Shown here one piece after another: positions 23,177-32,248 of a stretch of DNA of 34,754 nt; positions within the stretch are counted from its first letter, which is position 1; each line of letters starts with the position of its first letter. The position numbers and the translations under genes were made by a program. Source of the DNA: JBPOHE01 sp052035915 (lineage in GTDB: Bacteria; Pseudomonadota; Gammaproteobacteria; Chromatiales; Chromatiaceae); contig JBPOHE010000101.1 in assembly GCA_052035915.1 (NCBI GenBank), forward strand, positions 1 through 34,754, read 5' to 3'. Under the pieces are notes generated by a model, which saw only the letters and a program-made list of their open reading frames with translations, did no database searches and was not told the DNA's origin.

Positions 23177-24346
23177 TCATGCCAATGGCGGACTCAGGAA
23201 AATCGTCGCCATGACCTCATCTCCATCCGTATCGTTGAACCAAGAGATGGACGGCCAGCTTTTCAAAGCCCGCAGCACTCCGCTGCCAATCCCTCGGTAG
23301 TTCAGCAGTTCCGGCGCAAAAGAGGCCAGCAGCACATTCCGGCTCCGTCGAAGTCCGCGGCGAATCTGTTCCACGGTGAGGTTGTTTGGCAATTTGCCGG
23401 GACTGCGTATTTCGATACGATCATCGAAGATGAACACCTTGATCGAATCCTTGATGAAGTAATCCCGGTGGATCAGCGCATTGATCAGGAGCTCCTCGAA
23501 CACGGTCTCGGGGACTTCTGGCCGGCCGGCCTGATTGAAAGAACCTTCACCCTGGACACGGGAGCTCCAGCGTTTCAAGAAGCTCATTCCGCCATCATAT
23601 TGCTCAGGGAGCGTCCCAGTGATGATGCGCTGATCCCGCCACTCGTCCGATGATCTCTCGGATCCTTTGAACCATACCGCATCCACCTTCATTTCCGGCA
23701 GCAATACTGGCAAACGCTTGCCGAAGAGCAGCAGGCCGGCGACAGTGACGCGGTTCCCTACGATGAGTTCGAGATTTTCGAGCGTCCTCAGGTAAGCATC
23801 GCTGTCGATACCTGGTTCCGGCGCGGATTCGGAATATTTGGCCTCGTAGAAACGGGCGAAGCGGTCGCGGTCGAAGTCTTCGAGAGTCGAAACGGCGACC
23901 GGCTGATTTTCGGCGTACAGCTTCTCCCCAAGCTGGAACAGGCGCGCGAGTTCCTCTGGACTCTGCACCCGCCGTTTATCCGGCCCGTTTTTCACCCAGT
24001 AAACCCCCTTGTTGTCGCAGTATGGCTTGGATGCGCCATCGGGGATTTCGACCACAACCACAATCCCGTCGCTAGTGGCTACTGATTTGGTCAGGATGGA
24101 AAACGGCGGTCGCACCAAGTCCCACGCAATCTTGGCCATGTCCTCACCGACCTTTTCGGCCTCGGCGCCGCTCATGCCGTGAATGTCGCCTCCCTTCTCG
24201 ACTCCGACGAAGATACGACCCCCGCCACTATTGGCGAAGGCGACGATTTCCCCTGTCATCTTCGCGTCGGCGGAGGGTTCGCGTTTGAATTGCCGGGTGC
24301 TGTCCTCGCCCAGGAGGACTTGGCTTCTCAGTTCGAATTCTTCCAT
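23177..24346 (-). CDS. Schlafen AlbA_2-domain / HATPase-like protein (COG2865 type)
   Basis: The product has 389 residues. The N-terminal AlbA_2 domain (about 8-125) shows the pattern LGEDSTRQFKREPS, IVAFANSGGGRIFVGVEKGG and a closing YWVKNG. The C-terminal half has the GHKL-like features of COG2865 (EELLINALIHRDYF, IEIRSPGKLPN, GIGSGVLRAL). Such proteins are often called ATP-binding transcriptional regulators, and related ones occur in phage-defence loci. It overlaps the end of the upstream PHP-ATPase gene by 19 bases, so the two are co-translated. It lacks the C-terminal winged helix seen in some relatives. Function here is inferred from family and context. Confidence 0.85.
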   Translation of the reverse strand: MEEFELRSQVLLGEDSTRQFKREPSADAKMTGEIVAFANSGGGRIFVGVEKGGDIHGMSGAEAEKVGEDMAKIAWDLVRPPFSILTKSVATSDGIVVVVEIPDGASKPYCDNKGVYWVKNGPDKRRVQSPEELARLFQLGEKLYAENQPVAVSTLEDFDRDRFARFYEAKYSESAPEPGIDSDAYLRTLENLELIVGNRVTVAGLLLFGKRLPVLLPEMKVDAVWFKGSERSSDEWRDQRIITGTLPEQYDGGMSFLKRWSSRVQGEGSFNQAGRPEVPETVFEELLINALIHRDYFIKDSIKVFIFDDRIEIRSPGKLPNNLTVEQIRRGLRRSRNVLLASFAPELLNYRGIGSGVLRALKSWPSISWFNDTDGDEVMATIFLSPPLA

Positions 24347-26958
24347 AGCTGGTAAATCTCTTTTCTGCGGCGGAAGGCATCCTCACCGCCTTCCATGACC
24401 GTGACGATTCGATCCTGGATGCGCTTGTTGTCGATGCTCCCGTGTTCAAAGGAAAAATGCTCTCCTTCCTTGCGGCAGACGATGGTCTGCTCGGCATCGC
24501 CGAGAACCGGTATATTCGGATTGTGCGTGGCAAAGATGAACTGTGTGAGCTCCTTGCGCTCTAGAAGCTGGCGGATGAAATGGCTGTAGAGCGTCTCGTT
24601 ATCGAGATCGTCCTCCGGCTGATCGATGAGAATGACGGGGTGGCGGCGGAGATGCATGAGGATGTGGAGGATCACCGTAGCCCGTTGGCCGAGGGAGTAC
24701 TCTCCGAGCGATTTGTCTTGGTAGAGGATTTCCGTCACGTCCGGTGTGCGGAACGTCAGGAAATCCGTCAAATGGTCGAGCAACGCGGCTTTGACCTTGG
24801 TCGCAGCGGTCTCCGAAAGGTGTTTTTCCAGCTCCGCGCGTGCTTGGTAAAGCTCGCGCCCGTCGATGAAGCTATCCCGGAGCGTCTCATAGGAGGCCCC
24901 CTGCAAACCACTTCCCCTCATGGTGGCCCGCAGAAATTCTTCAAAGGCCTTCCGCCTCCCTTTGAAAGCCGTGCGGATGCGGATTTCCTCTGGCAGCTCC
25001 CGCTCCAATCGGCGGACTTCGGTTTCGCGCTCCTGGAAGCGCTCACGCCAGAACTCATGGAGATGGTTTACCGCGGCCCCCAGCAGGTCACGAGCCGCTT
25101 GTTCGGTCTTCGCCCGTTGAGTCCCGGCATCGAGAAGTTTCTTCAGTTGCTCAAGACGGGCCTTCTTCTTGCGGAATACCTCCAAGTCGAGCTGGGGTTC
25201 GTTCAGAGATTTTTGCAAAGCCGCAACCTCGGTCTTCATCCCATCCTGAACCGGCGTCAACTTCTTCAACGCCTCCGCGACAAGCATGGAAGCATCCCGT
25301 AGATAGACTAGGGAGGCATCGGTGGATTGTTTGGCTTCATCCGACTTGGACTTAGCTTGCGCGAGATCCTCGCGGATGAGTTCCGTGTACCTGGAACGCA
25401 GGGAAGGAAAAGATCTGTCGGCTTCGTCCCAGTCCGTCGCTTCCTTGATACCGGCGCGCAGTTGTTCTAAATCCTCCCGCCAGCCGAGGATCGATTGGCG
25501 GTCCGTATCGAAGAGCGTCATCTCTTCAAGCTTTTTGTCCACTCCCTTGTCGGTGTAAATCTGCAGTTGCACCTCCAGCTCATTCTTCTCCTTGTGCGCT
25601 ACGGCGATCTTCTCGGAGGTTTCGAGCGTTTCCTTGAGCTGACGGGCGGCCTGCCGGACCGATTCCACCAGGCGGCCTTCCTCTTGGGGTTTGGCATCGA
25701 GCCTATCAGCGAGCAGCTTGTCGAGAAAGCTCTCGTCGAATGATTCGGATCGAGTGGAGAGGTCCTTTTGGCCAAAATAGAGAATATCTTTCAGTACCGA
25801 GCCGGGCGATATATCGCGGTAAACGCCGCCGAGAAAAACGGAGGGCTGCCCGGACCGCTCCCGTTCGATGCGGATAGTCCGACCATACTCGTCCACCACC
25901 TCGACGATCACCTTTCCGGCCGGGGAAAGCATGCGCTCCACCAGTCCGGCCTTGTATTTCTCGTCTGAAACCTCCCTGAAACCCAGTGCATGGCGCAGAC
26001 ATTCGATCACGGCGGACTTTCCGTTGCCCCGCGGTCCGATGAGGCAGTTCAAGGAAGACGAAAAGGGAATAACACTGCCCTCCAACATGCCGCCTTCAAA
26101 GCGGACTTGGCGGACAATCGCCGAATTCTTCGCCTCAGGAAGAGATGGACGGACTCGGTGGCTATGATCAAACAGCGCGAACTTCACCGCCTCGAAGGAC
26201 AAGTCTCCAAGTTTCAGGTAGCACGGCTCGCCCTGGCCAATTTCGCTGATTGCTTTCGGATCGCTGCCCTCGACTTCCGCCGGATAAGCGTCTTTAAGCC
26301 AGTCCTGCACCTTGGTACGACATGGCCGGTCTTTCCCGGCACCGTCATGGGTGCGCACCTTTTGGAAGCCCAAGGTGCGATGTCGGAAGAATTCGTTTTG
26401 GCCAAGTTCTTTAAGACGACCTCCGTCAAGTTCCGCCCACAACCCGCTGCTTTGTTCGACATGGGCAAATACCAGAAAAAAGTCCTTGTGGTAGCCTTCC
26501 AGCTTGCGAATCGTCTCGATCAGCGAGAGCGAGCTGCGCCCGTTTTCGTTTTCATATTGCTGTGGGGTTTTGCCCTCGAAGGCGACGGTCAGAAAGGGGT
26601 TGATGTGGTTCTCGCCATTGGCCAGCCATTGATCCGAAAACACGATGAGGGTGTGGATGCCATTGGCCCCATCGTTGACGGACAACTCCACCCCCGGCAG
26701 GAGGCCGATCCCCTGTTTCTTAGCGGTTGAACGGAGGGCCTTGAATTCGTCGTGATCAAATTTGTTGTGATTGGTAATGATGCCAAGACGAATTCCGACC
26801 TTCTGCAACGCCTCGATGTAGTCGCTGTTGTAGTAATTGGCGTCGCCTGTGTAGCTGAATTGCTTATCAGCTTTTGTATGCAGGTGGAAGTCTGCCCGCA
26901 CCCATTCCGCGCCATGCGAAAAATTCGCATCGGGATTGATCGATTTGAATTCGTTCAT
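24328..26958 (-). CDS. PHP-domain/SMC-like ATPase (TrlF-type)
   Basis: The product has 876 residues from ATG 26956-26958 (GGAG 8 bases upstream). The N-terminal PHP domain (about 20-265) has the metal-binding HLH, TNHNKFD, GVELSV and FAHVEQ segments, suggesting a phosphoesterase or nuclease. An ABC/SMC-type ATPase follows: Walker A GPRGNGKS (about 308-315), a long coiled coil (about 410-700), signature YSLGQRATV and Walker B VILIDQPEDDLDN (about 775-788), then ATHNPNIP. This is the layout NCBI names TrlF. Such fusions are linked to defence against mobile DNA. It forms a two-gene operon with the AlbA_2 protein and lies 94 bases after the TPR gene. Confidence 0.88.
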   Translation of the reverse strand: MNEFKSINPDANFSHGAEWVRADFHLHTKADKQFSYTGDANYYNSDYIEALQKVGIRLGIITNHNKFDHDEFKALRSTAKKQGIGLLPGVELSVNDGANGIHTLIVFSDQWLANGENHINPFLTVAFEGKTPQQYENENGRSSLSLIETIRKLEGYHKDFFLVFAHVEQSSGLWAELDGGRLKELGQNEFFRHRTLGFQKVRTHDGAGKDRPCRTKVQDWLKDAYPAEVEGSDPKAISEIGQGEPCYLKLGDLSFEAVKFALFDHSHRVRPSLPEAKNSAIVRQVRFEGGMLEGSVIPFSSSLNCLIGPRGNGKSAVIECLRHALGFREVSDEKYKAGLVERMLSPAGKVIVEVVDEYGRTIRIERERSGQPSVFLGGVYRDISPGSVLKDILYFGQKDLSTRSESFDESFLDKLLADRLDAKPQEEGRLVESVRQAARQLKETLETSEKIAVAHKEKNELEVQLQIYTDKGVDKKLEEMTLFDTDRQSILGWREDLEQLRAGIKEATDWDEADRSFPSLRSRYTELIREDLAQAKSKSDEAKQSTDASLVYLRDASMLVAEALKKLTPVQDGMKTEVAALQKSLNEPQLDLEVFRKKKARLEQLKKLLDAGTQRAKTEQAARDLLGAAVNHLHEFWRERFQERETEVRRLERELPEEIRIRTAFKGRRKAFEEFLRATMRGSGLQGASYETLRDSFIDGRELYQARAELEKHLSETAATKVKAALLDHLTDFLTFRTPDVTEILYQDKSLGEYSLGQRATVILHILMHLRRHPVILIDQPEDDLDNETLYSHFIRQLLERKELTQFIFATHNPNIPVLGDAEQTIVCRKEGEHFSFEHGSIDNKRIQDRIVTVMEGGEDAFRRRKEIYQLWKNSN

Positions 26959-27052
26959 AAGGCGGTCTCCATGGCATCTGGCTTTCCATCGCCCCACTGG
27001 CCACTCGGGTTCCTCGTTCGGCCCTGGTCACCAAGCGGCATAACAGCAAGAT

Positions 27053-28768
27053 TCAGCGGTACTTTTTCATCAAGGTACGAAGATATTTGTTGTCCGGACT
27101 CTTCTCCAAGCCTTGCTGCCAGACCCGCCGCGCTTGTTTGCGCTCGCCCTGGATCCAGAGCACCTCACCCAGATGGGCCGCGATCTCGGCATCCGGAAAC
27201 AGGTCATAGGCCTGCTCCAGGTAGCCCAGGGCCTCTTCGTTCCGACCCAGGCGATACAACACCCAACCCATGCTGTCCAGGATGGCGGCATTGCCGGGTT
27301 TCAATTCCAGCGCCCGCCTGATATACCCCAGGGCCTCTTCGTACCTGTCGGTCAGATCGGCCAGGGTATAACCCAGGGCGTTGAGGGCGTCCGCATGCTC
27401 GGGGTCCTGCCGCAAGACTTCCCGCAGATCGGCTTCGAGGATATCTACCCGCTTGATCTCCGCCGCGGTGAGGGCCCGGGCATAGAGCAGTTTGGCATTC
27501 TTGGGAAAGACCTCCAGAGCGTCGGCATAGACCTGCATGGCCAGATCCAGGTGGTTGACCTCACGTAGGATTTCACCCTCCACCAGGTAGAGGGTGAGGG
27601 CCTGGGTGGGGGCCTGGACCCGCAACCTTTGCAGGACATCCCGGGACGGCTGAATGTCACCCCGCCCCGCCATCAACTTGGCCAGGCGCACCTGGGCATC
27701 GAGCTGGAAGGGGCCGCGGGCGCGATGGTACCAGCGTTCGGCGATCTCGGGCTTTTTCTGTTGCTCGGCGATCTCGCCGAGGAAAAAGGCCGCCTCATCC
27801 CGGTGGCGGTTCATGTTGAATAACTTATCGAAGTGTCTTGCGGCCTCATCCAGCCGTCCCAACTGAAAGCCGAGCAGGCCGAGGGCATACTCTACCTCGG
27901 GATTCTCCGGGTCCCCCTGGAGCACGCGGGAAAACTGCTGATAGGCGGACTCCAGATCCTCGGTGTCCACCAGCAGGCGGGCATAGGCGGAGCGCAGTTC
28001 GTTATCGTTCTTCGCCAGGGCCAACCCCTCCTCCAATACCCGCCGGGCACCAGCCGGATCCCCCTGGTTCAGCAGTATCTTGCTCAACAGCACCCTGGCA
28101 TTGACCCAGTCGGGACGCAGGCTGATGGCCTTTTTCGCCGCGGCGGTGGCCGTCTTGTACTGATTGGCGCCGGCGGCGACCAGGGCGGAGATGTAATGCA
28201 CCTCGGGCCGGTTCGGATAGGCCGAGGTCAGGCGGTTCATGAGTTCGGTCTGTACCCGCACATCCTTGACGGCGCTGCCGACGGCGGCGATCAGGATGTA
28301 TTTGGTATCGCCTTGATCGGAAAGCAGGCTGAACAATTCCCGGAGATGGATATCCGCCTGATCTACATCGCCCTGAGTGGCATAGAAAAGGGTGGCTACC
28401 TGCCGCGCCCCCACATCCTGGGGCGCCAAGCGTAGCCATGCCTCCAGGGCCTCCCGGGTACGCTGGTTATCCTTGAGGTGCAAAGCGATACGGGTGGCCT
28501 TCTGGGCGGCATAGGCATCGCCCAGGCGGGCGGCATTCATGTAATACACATAGGCGGCATCGAATTCCCCGCGCTGGGCGGCAATCTCTCCACTCAGGAT
28601 GTCGAACACCTCATCGGCGACCGGCTTCGACCCATCGTCTGCAAGGGAGGAGACCCTGATCCGGTCGGGATCATCCCAGTCGCCCCCCCCGCTCTGGGGT
28701 GGCAGGAGACCACAGCCGGCATTGACCAGCAAGGCGATACAAAGAATGGCTAAACGGGGAAATCCCAT
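27053..28768 (-). CDS. Exported TPR-repeat protein
   Basis: The product has 571 residues. The hydrophobic N-terminus ends in VNAGC, a poor match to a lipobox, so it is secreted and possibly a lipoprotein. The rest is a TPR superhelix of about 13-14 units (for example ALNALGYTLADLTDRYEEAL and the GYIRRALELKPGN that follows). Proteins of this kind sit upstream of lolB-ispE in many gammaproteobacteria. Function is unknown; scaffolding in the envelope is an inference from TPR content. Confidence 0.88.
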   Translation of the reverse strand: MGFPRLAILCIALLVNAGCGLLPPQSGGGDWDDPDRIRVSSLADDGSKPVADEVFDILSGEIAAQRGEFDAAYVYYMNAARLGDAYAAQKATRIALHLKDNQRTREALEAWLRLAPQDVGARQVATLFYATQGDVDQADIHLRELFSLLSDQGDTKYILIAAVGSAVKDVRVQTELMNRLTSAYPNRPEVHYISALVAAGANQYKTATAAAKKAISLRPDWVNARVLLSKILLNQGDPAGARRVLEEGLALAKNDNELRSAYARLLVDTEDLESAYQQFSRVLQGDPENPEVEYALGLLGFQLGRLDEAARHFDKLFNMNRHRDEAAFFLGEIAEQQKKPEIAERWYHRARGPFQLDAQVRLAKLMAGRGDIQPSRDVLQRLRVQAPTQALTLYLVEGEILREVNHLDLAMQVYADALEVFPKNAKLLYARALTAAEIKRVDILEADLREVLRQDPEHADALNALGYTLADLTDRYEEALGYIRRALELKPGNAAILDSMGWVLYRLGRNEEALGYLEQAYDLFPDAEIAAHLGEVLWIQGERKQARRVWQQGLEKSPDNKYLRTLMKKYR

Positions 28769-29123
28769 GATCGATCCCGAAGTGGTGGAAAATTCAGCTG
28801 GAACCCTGTGTCATCAAGGGCGAGCCGGGTTTGTTTGGGGTCATCCCGCCAGCACCTGAGAGGAACCCGGTACCTCTGGCGCTGGGCGATACGGACAACT
28901 CGGTGGTTTCCCTCATGAAACATCGCGGAGCGGGCCTTTACCGGCCAGCGGCAAGGAATCCCCGCCGGCACCGGCCTCAGCGCACAGTATAGAGCCCTGA
29001 TGGCGACAAACCCAGCCTCGGCAACCATCTTTCGCTTGTCCCTCACCACGACCAGCCCTCGGCATCAGGGTGACTTTTCTTTTTCCCGGTCGCTCAGGGG
29101 TTCGCTACGGACTTTCTGATTAG

Positions 29124-29160
29124 TGATAGGTGGTGAGGTAGAGAGCCTTACCACCTATCA
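29124..29160. repeat. Long intergenic hairpin
   Basis: TGATAGGTGGTGAGG (29124-29138) pairs with CCTTACCACCTATCA (29146-29160), 14 of 15 as Watson-Crick plus one G-T, over a 7-base loop. No T tract follows. The first part of the 28769-29429 gap (28769-29110) shows no gene. Confidence 0.7.
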
Positions 29161-29168
29161 GTCTGCTT

Positions 29169-29190
29169 CCCCCCTTGACAAAGGGGGGGG
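29169..29190. repeat. CCCCCCTT/AAGGGGGG hairpin
   Basis: CCCCCCTT (29169-29176) pairs with AAGGGGGG (29181-29188) over GACA. It resembles a short repeat found widely in bacterial intergenic DNA. Confidence 0.6.
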
Positions 29191-29307
29191 TTACAGCTTC
29201 GCCGAGGTCGATACTCTCCTGATCGCCTGTTACACCACCTCCAGGAACAGAATCCCCTCTCACCCAGGGAACGACCCAACAGCAACGGGCATTCGCCCTC
29301 GCTCGTT

Positions 29308-29424
29308 CCGGGCCTGGCCCGAAAATGGCCTATTTTCGTTCTTATTTCGAGAACAATACATCACCATACAAGGCATTGTTCTCCAATAAAGAACAGACAG
29401 CCGAACCAAAGCGCCCTGGCCCGG
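29308..29424. repeat. GTTCT-dyad intergenic element, copy 4
   Basis: Length is 117 bp. The ends CCGGGCCTGG and CCTGGCCCGG match at 9 of 10 bases as inverted repeats. Two dyads are present: GTTCTTATTTCGAGAAC and GTTCTCCAATAAAGAAC. It aligns along its length with the reverse complement of 7851-7966. It ends 6 bases before the stop codon of the HPP gene. Confidence 0.85.
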
Positions 29425-29429
29425 ATTGC

Positions 29430-30422
29430 TTACTGGGCGCCAGACTGGCCCGCTCCGCTCCGATCGAACGCCGAACGGGCCCGCCGCCAGACGCCGCCCT
29501 GGGGTTCGACCCGATAGGCCACCCAGAGCGCAAAGTCTTCGAGGCCAGAGGAACCCGTTACCGGCGCGCCCGGGCCGGCCACCACCAGGTAATCGACCCG
29601 GGAGGATCCGCCGGCTTCCGGATGCAGGCGAATCACCTCCCGCACCTCCCACTCCTGGCCGAAACGCCCGTTCGAGTAATAAAAACCGGGCATGATGGCG
29701 TCATGACCCAGCCTGGCCGCGGCGTGCCCCTGGGTGGCCAGTTCGTAGATCTGCAGCAGATCCTGTTCGGAGACGTCGATGTAGCCATCGATATGGCTCA
29801 AGGCGTAGACCAGATCCTCATGGGCGATTGGCGGATAGGGGCTCGGCGCCCCGGACGGCGGCGACGGGACCTTGGGCGGGCGATGGAACGCCAGGGGATA
29901 ACGTCGCCAAGCAAAGAGGTTATTGAAGACCACCGCCGCCGATAGGATCACCAAGACATTGAGCAACACCGGGGTGACAACAAAGCTATAGCCTAGATTC
30001 TGGATCGCCTGCCCCCCGATCACCGCCGTCAAGGCCGTCGCCCCGCCCGGGGGATGCACCGCATGCAACAGTTGCATCAGGCCGATGGCCAGCCCTACCG
30101 CGAGCGGGCCCGCCAGCAGGGAACCCGGTAGCAGCTTGGCCAGGCTCACCCCCACCAGGGCGGACACCAGATGCCCGCCGAACACCGGCCAGGGCTGGGA
30201 CAGGGGACCATGGGGCACGGCGAAGAGCAGAACCGCCGTCGCCCCCATGGAAGCCACCATCAAGACCGTCTCCGCTGGCGACAGGAAGGCCGAGGTCACC
30301 AGGCTGATGGCGAGGATGCCGACCAGCCCTCCGAGGGCCGATACCAGCTTTTCGAGCGCGCGCGGGCTCCGTTTGTCGATTCCCAACACCCGGGCCAGAG
30401 ATTCAAACCAAGGGCTGATCAT
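29430..30422 (-). CDS. HPP-family integral membrane protein
   Basis: The product has 330 residues. The N-terminal half has four or more membrane helices and the family signature HPPGGATAL. The C-terminal ~120 residues are soluble, with a YALSHIDGYIDVSEQDLLQI stretch. HPP proteins are inner-membrane proteins; some related plant and cyanobacterial members take part in nitrite transport, but function here is unknown. The ATG at 30420-30422 (MISPWFESLARVL) was chosen because a longer reading overlaps the divergent methyltransferase gene; AGG lies 9 bases upstream. Confidence 0.85.
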   Translation of the reverse strand: MISPWFESLARVLGIDKRSPRALEKLVSALGGLVGILAISLVTSAFLSPAETVLMVASMGATAVLLFAVPHGPLSQPWPVFGGHLVSALVGVSLAKLLPGSLLAGPLAVGLAIGLMQLLHAVHPPGGATALTAVIGGQAIQNLGYSFVVTPVLLNVLVILSAAVVFNNLFAWRRYPLAFHRPPKVPSPPSGAPSPYPPIAHEDLVYALSHIDGYIDVSEQDLLQIYELATQGHAAARLGHDAIMPGFYYSNGRFGQEWEVREVIRLHPEAGGSSRVDYLVVAGPGAPVTGSSGLEDFALWVAYRVEPQGGVWRRARSAFDRSGAGQSGAQ

Positions 30423-30579
30423 GGGTGATACCTGCAACTCCCCCGTCAGGGTCGCTTCCAGACTCCGGCTTGAAGTCTGGACAGAATCCCCATTATAAAT
30501 CCCCTGGCGCGTCCTTCCCGCACGAGGTTCCGGCCACCGCCGAGAATCGCTGTTCATGAATCCCAGCCCCGGAGCCGCC

Positions 30580-31182
30580 ATGCCCAACCCCGCCGACAAG
30601 CCCTTTGCCGCCGCCGCGGAAGAAAACAAGCAGCCGATCCTAGGGGTAATCGAACCACTGTTCCAAGACCTCCGAACGGTACTCGAAATCGGCAGCGGCA
30701 CCGGTCAGCATGCGGTCTTCTTTGCCGCCCGGATGCCCCACCTGCTCTGGCAGACCTCGGACCTACCCGCCAATCATGCCGGGATTCGGGCCTGGATCGC
30801 GGACAGCGGGATAGCCAACGTGCTGCCACCCCTGACGCTTGATGTCACCGGGGCTTGGCCGCCGGGACCCTATGACGCCGTCTTCAGCGCCAACACCGCC
30901 CATATCCTGTCCTTCGATCAGGTGGCGGCCATGTTCCGCGGCGTGGCCCGGGTGCTGGCGCCCGCGGGGCTGTTCGCCATCTATGGCCCCTTCAACTACG
31001 GCGGACGCCACACCAGCGAAAGCAATGCCCGTTTCGATCAGTCGTTGCGGGCGCGAAACCCGGCCAGCGGGCTCAAGGACGTCGATGATCTGGGGGCCAT
31101 GGCCCGGGCGGGCGGGATGGAATTGAGCGGTGACTTCGCCATGCCGGTGAATAACCGCACCCTGGTGTGGCGACGCCGGTGA
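30580..31182 (+). CDS. SAM-dependent methyltransferase, DUF938 family
   Basis: The product has 200 residues. The family starts with a conserved FAAAAEENKQPIL segment, followed by the SAM-binding motif VLEIGSGTGQHAVFFA and a YDAVFSANTAHI block. Substrate is unknown. The start is ATG 30580-30582 with GGAG 5 bases upstream; an ATG at 30556 is less likely. It is divergent from the HPP gene with a ~157-base shared promoter region. Confidence 0.9.
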   Translation: MPNPADKPFAAAAEENKQPILGVIEPLFQDLRTVLEIGSGTGQHAVFFAARMPHLLWQTSDLPANHAGIRAWIADSGIANVLPPLTLDVTGAWPPGPYDAVFSANTAHILSFDQVAAMFRGVARVLAPAGLFAIYGPFNYGGRHTSESNARFDQSLRARNPASGLKDVDDLGAMARAGGMELSGDFAMPVNNRTLVWRRR

Positions 31183-31205
31183 GCCTGACCGCCCTTCTAT
31201 TTTCT

Positions 31206-31254
31206 AATTGTTCTCAAAAAAAGAACAAAAAATGGCCATTTTTTACCAAGCCCG
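31206..31254. repeat. GTTCT-dyad intergenic element, half copy 5
   Basis: Only one dyad (TTGTTCT and AGAACAA around an A-rich spacer) and one end (CCAAGCCCG, 31246-31254) remain. Read on the minus strand it matches the left half of 29308-29424, including AATGGCC. It lies 24 bases after the methyltransferase stop codon. Confidence 0.75.
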
Positions 31255-31443
31255 TAACAGCTTGGTGTAATACCAATTCCCGTTAGGTTCCGCGTAATTG
31301 CCCGACAAGGGGTGGGCACCCGCATTCGTCCAACCATCCGAGATCCGAATGTATTCAGAAAGGATTTGAAGACTTTCTGGAGGCCTATTCTCAACTCTGT
31401 CCTCGGAATCTCGATAAGCCCCAAAGACCTTCCCCGCCGCCAA
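31243..31443 (-). other. Orphan short frame of protein-like composition
   Basis: The 66-residue frame ends with an unusual Asn/Gly/Tyr-rich stretch (SGNYAEPNGNWYYTKLLRAW), and its stop lies in the half element at 31206-31254. It can be extended upstream without a good start to 31521. No ribosome site is seen. It may be a gene remnant or chance. The rest of 31183-31693 is AT-richer and probably holds the pilin operon promoter. Confidence 0.15.
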
Positions 31444-31693
31444 GCTTCCTAGACATTCCTGAACTCCTCCCGAGCAACAAGGGATGTGAGTTTCGCCACT
31501 GAAGCGGTGCCTGAGAATCTATCCAACAAGGTTGTGGCAAGCACGCCACAGCCAACCATTGGTTTTGTAAAAACTTTGTAATCAAAGATAAACGGTATGG
31601 TTAGACCGACGAGCGGTTGTTATAAGGATTATGAAGACCCCACCTCCGGAATAAACTCAAAGTCAATCGATGAATTGTGAGGAAGTCCACGCC

Positions 31694-32248
31694 GTGTCGA
31701 GGCCGCGCACAGGTTTTACTCTCGTCGAGATGATGATCACTATTGCCGTAGCGGCCATCATCCTCGCGGTAGCCGTACCCTCCTTTTCCCGTTCTTTCGA
31801 ACGCCAGCGGCTTCGCGGAGCGGCCGAAACCATGCTGGCGGGGGTAGAGCTGGCCCGCAGTGAATCGGTCAAGCGCAACCAGAACATCCGGGTCGCCTTT
31901 AATAAAACGGCTTTGTGCTATGGCCTGCGGGATGCCGCGACAACCTGTGCCTGCGCCACAGCAGGCAGTTGCACCGTCGGCGGTGTGGAGATAGTCGGGA
32001 CAGGAAGGGATTTCACAGGCATCAGCCTGACTGAAGTCAATTTCAGCAATAACGAGTTTTTCACCCTGGATCCGGTGCGGGGAATGGTGGAACCGCCGGT
32101 CGAAGGGCGTATTTGTCTGAAATCGACCAGCGGTTACAAGGCGAACATCCAGATCAGCGTGGTCGGACGGGCGCGCATCTGCTCGCCTTCAGGATCCGCC
32201 AATGTCTACAACTATCCGGTTTGTGCCAGCGACGATTGTCCATCATGA
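31694..32248 (+). CDS. fimT: Type IV minor pilin, GspH/FimT family
   Basis: The product has 184 residues from GTG 31694-31696. The prepilin site is RTG/FTLVEMM, with Glu at position +5, and a hydrophobic helix follows. GGAAG lies 8 bases before the GTG and gives a short 7-residue leader; the upstream ATG at 31670 has no ribosome site. The C-terminal domain has several cysteines, likely for disulphides. It heads a minor-pilin operon and overlaps pilW by 4 bases. Confidence 0.85.
   Translation: MSRPRTGFTLVEMMITIAVAAIILAVAVPSFSRSFERQRLRGAAETMLAGVELARSESVKRNQNIRVAFNKTALCYGLRDAATTCACATAGSCTVGGVEIVGTGRDFTGISLTEVNFSNNEFFTLDPVRGMVEPPVEGRICLKSTSGYKANIQISVVGRARICSPSGSANVYNYPVCASDDCPS

Noticed and set aside
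30423..30701. N-terminal extension of the HPP gene
   Set aside because: The extension overlaps the divergent methyltransferase gene and its promoter and shows no family similarity; the ATG at 30420-30422 fits better.
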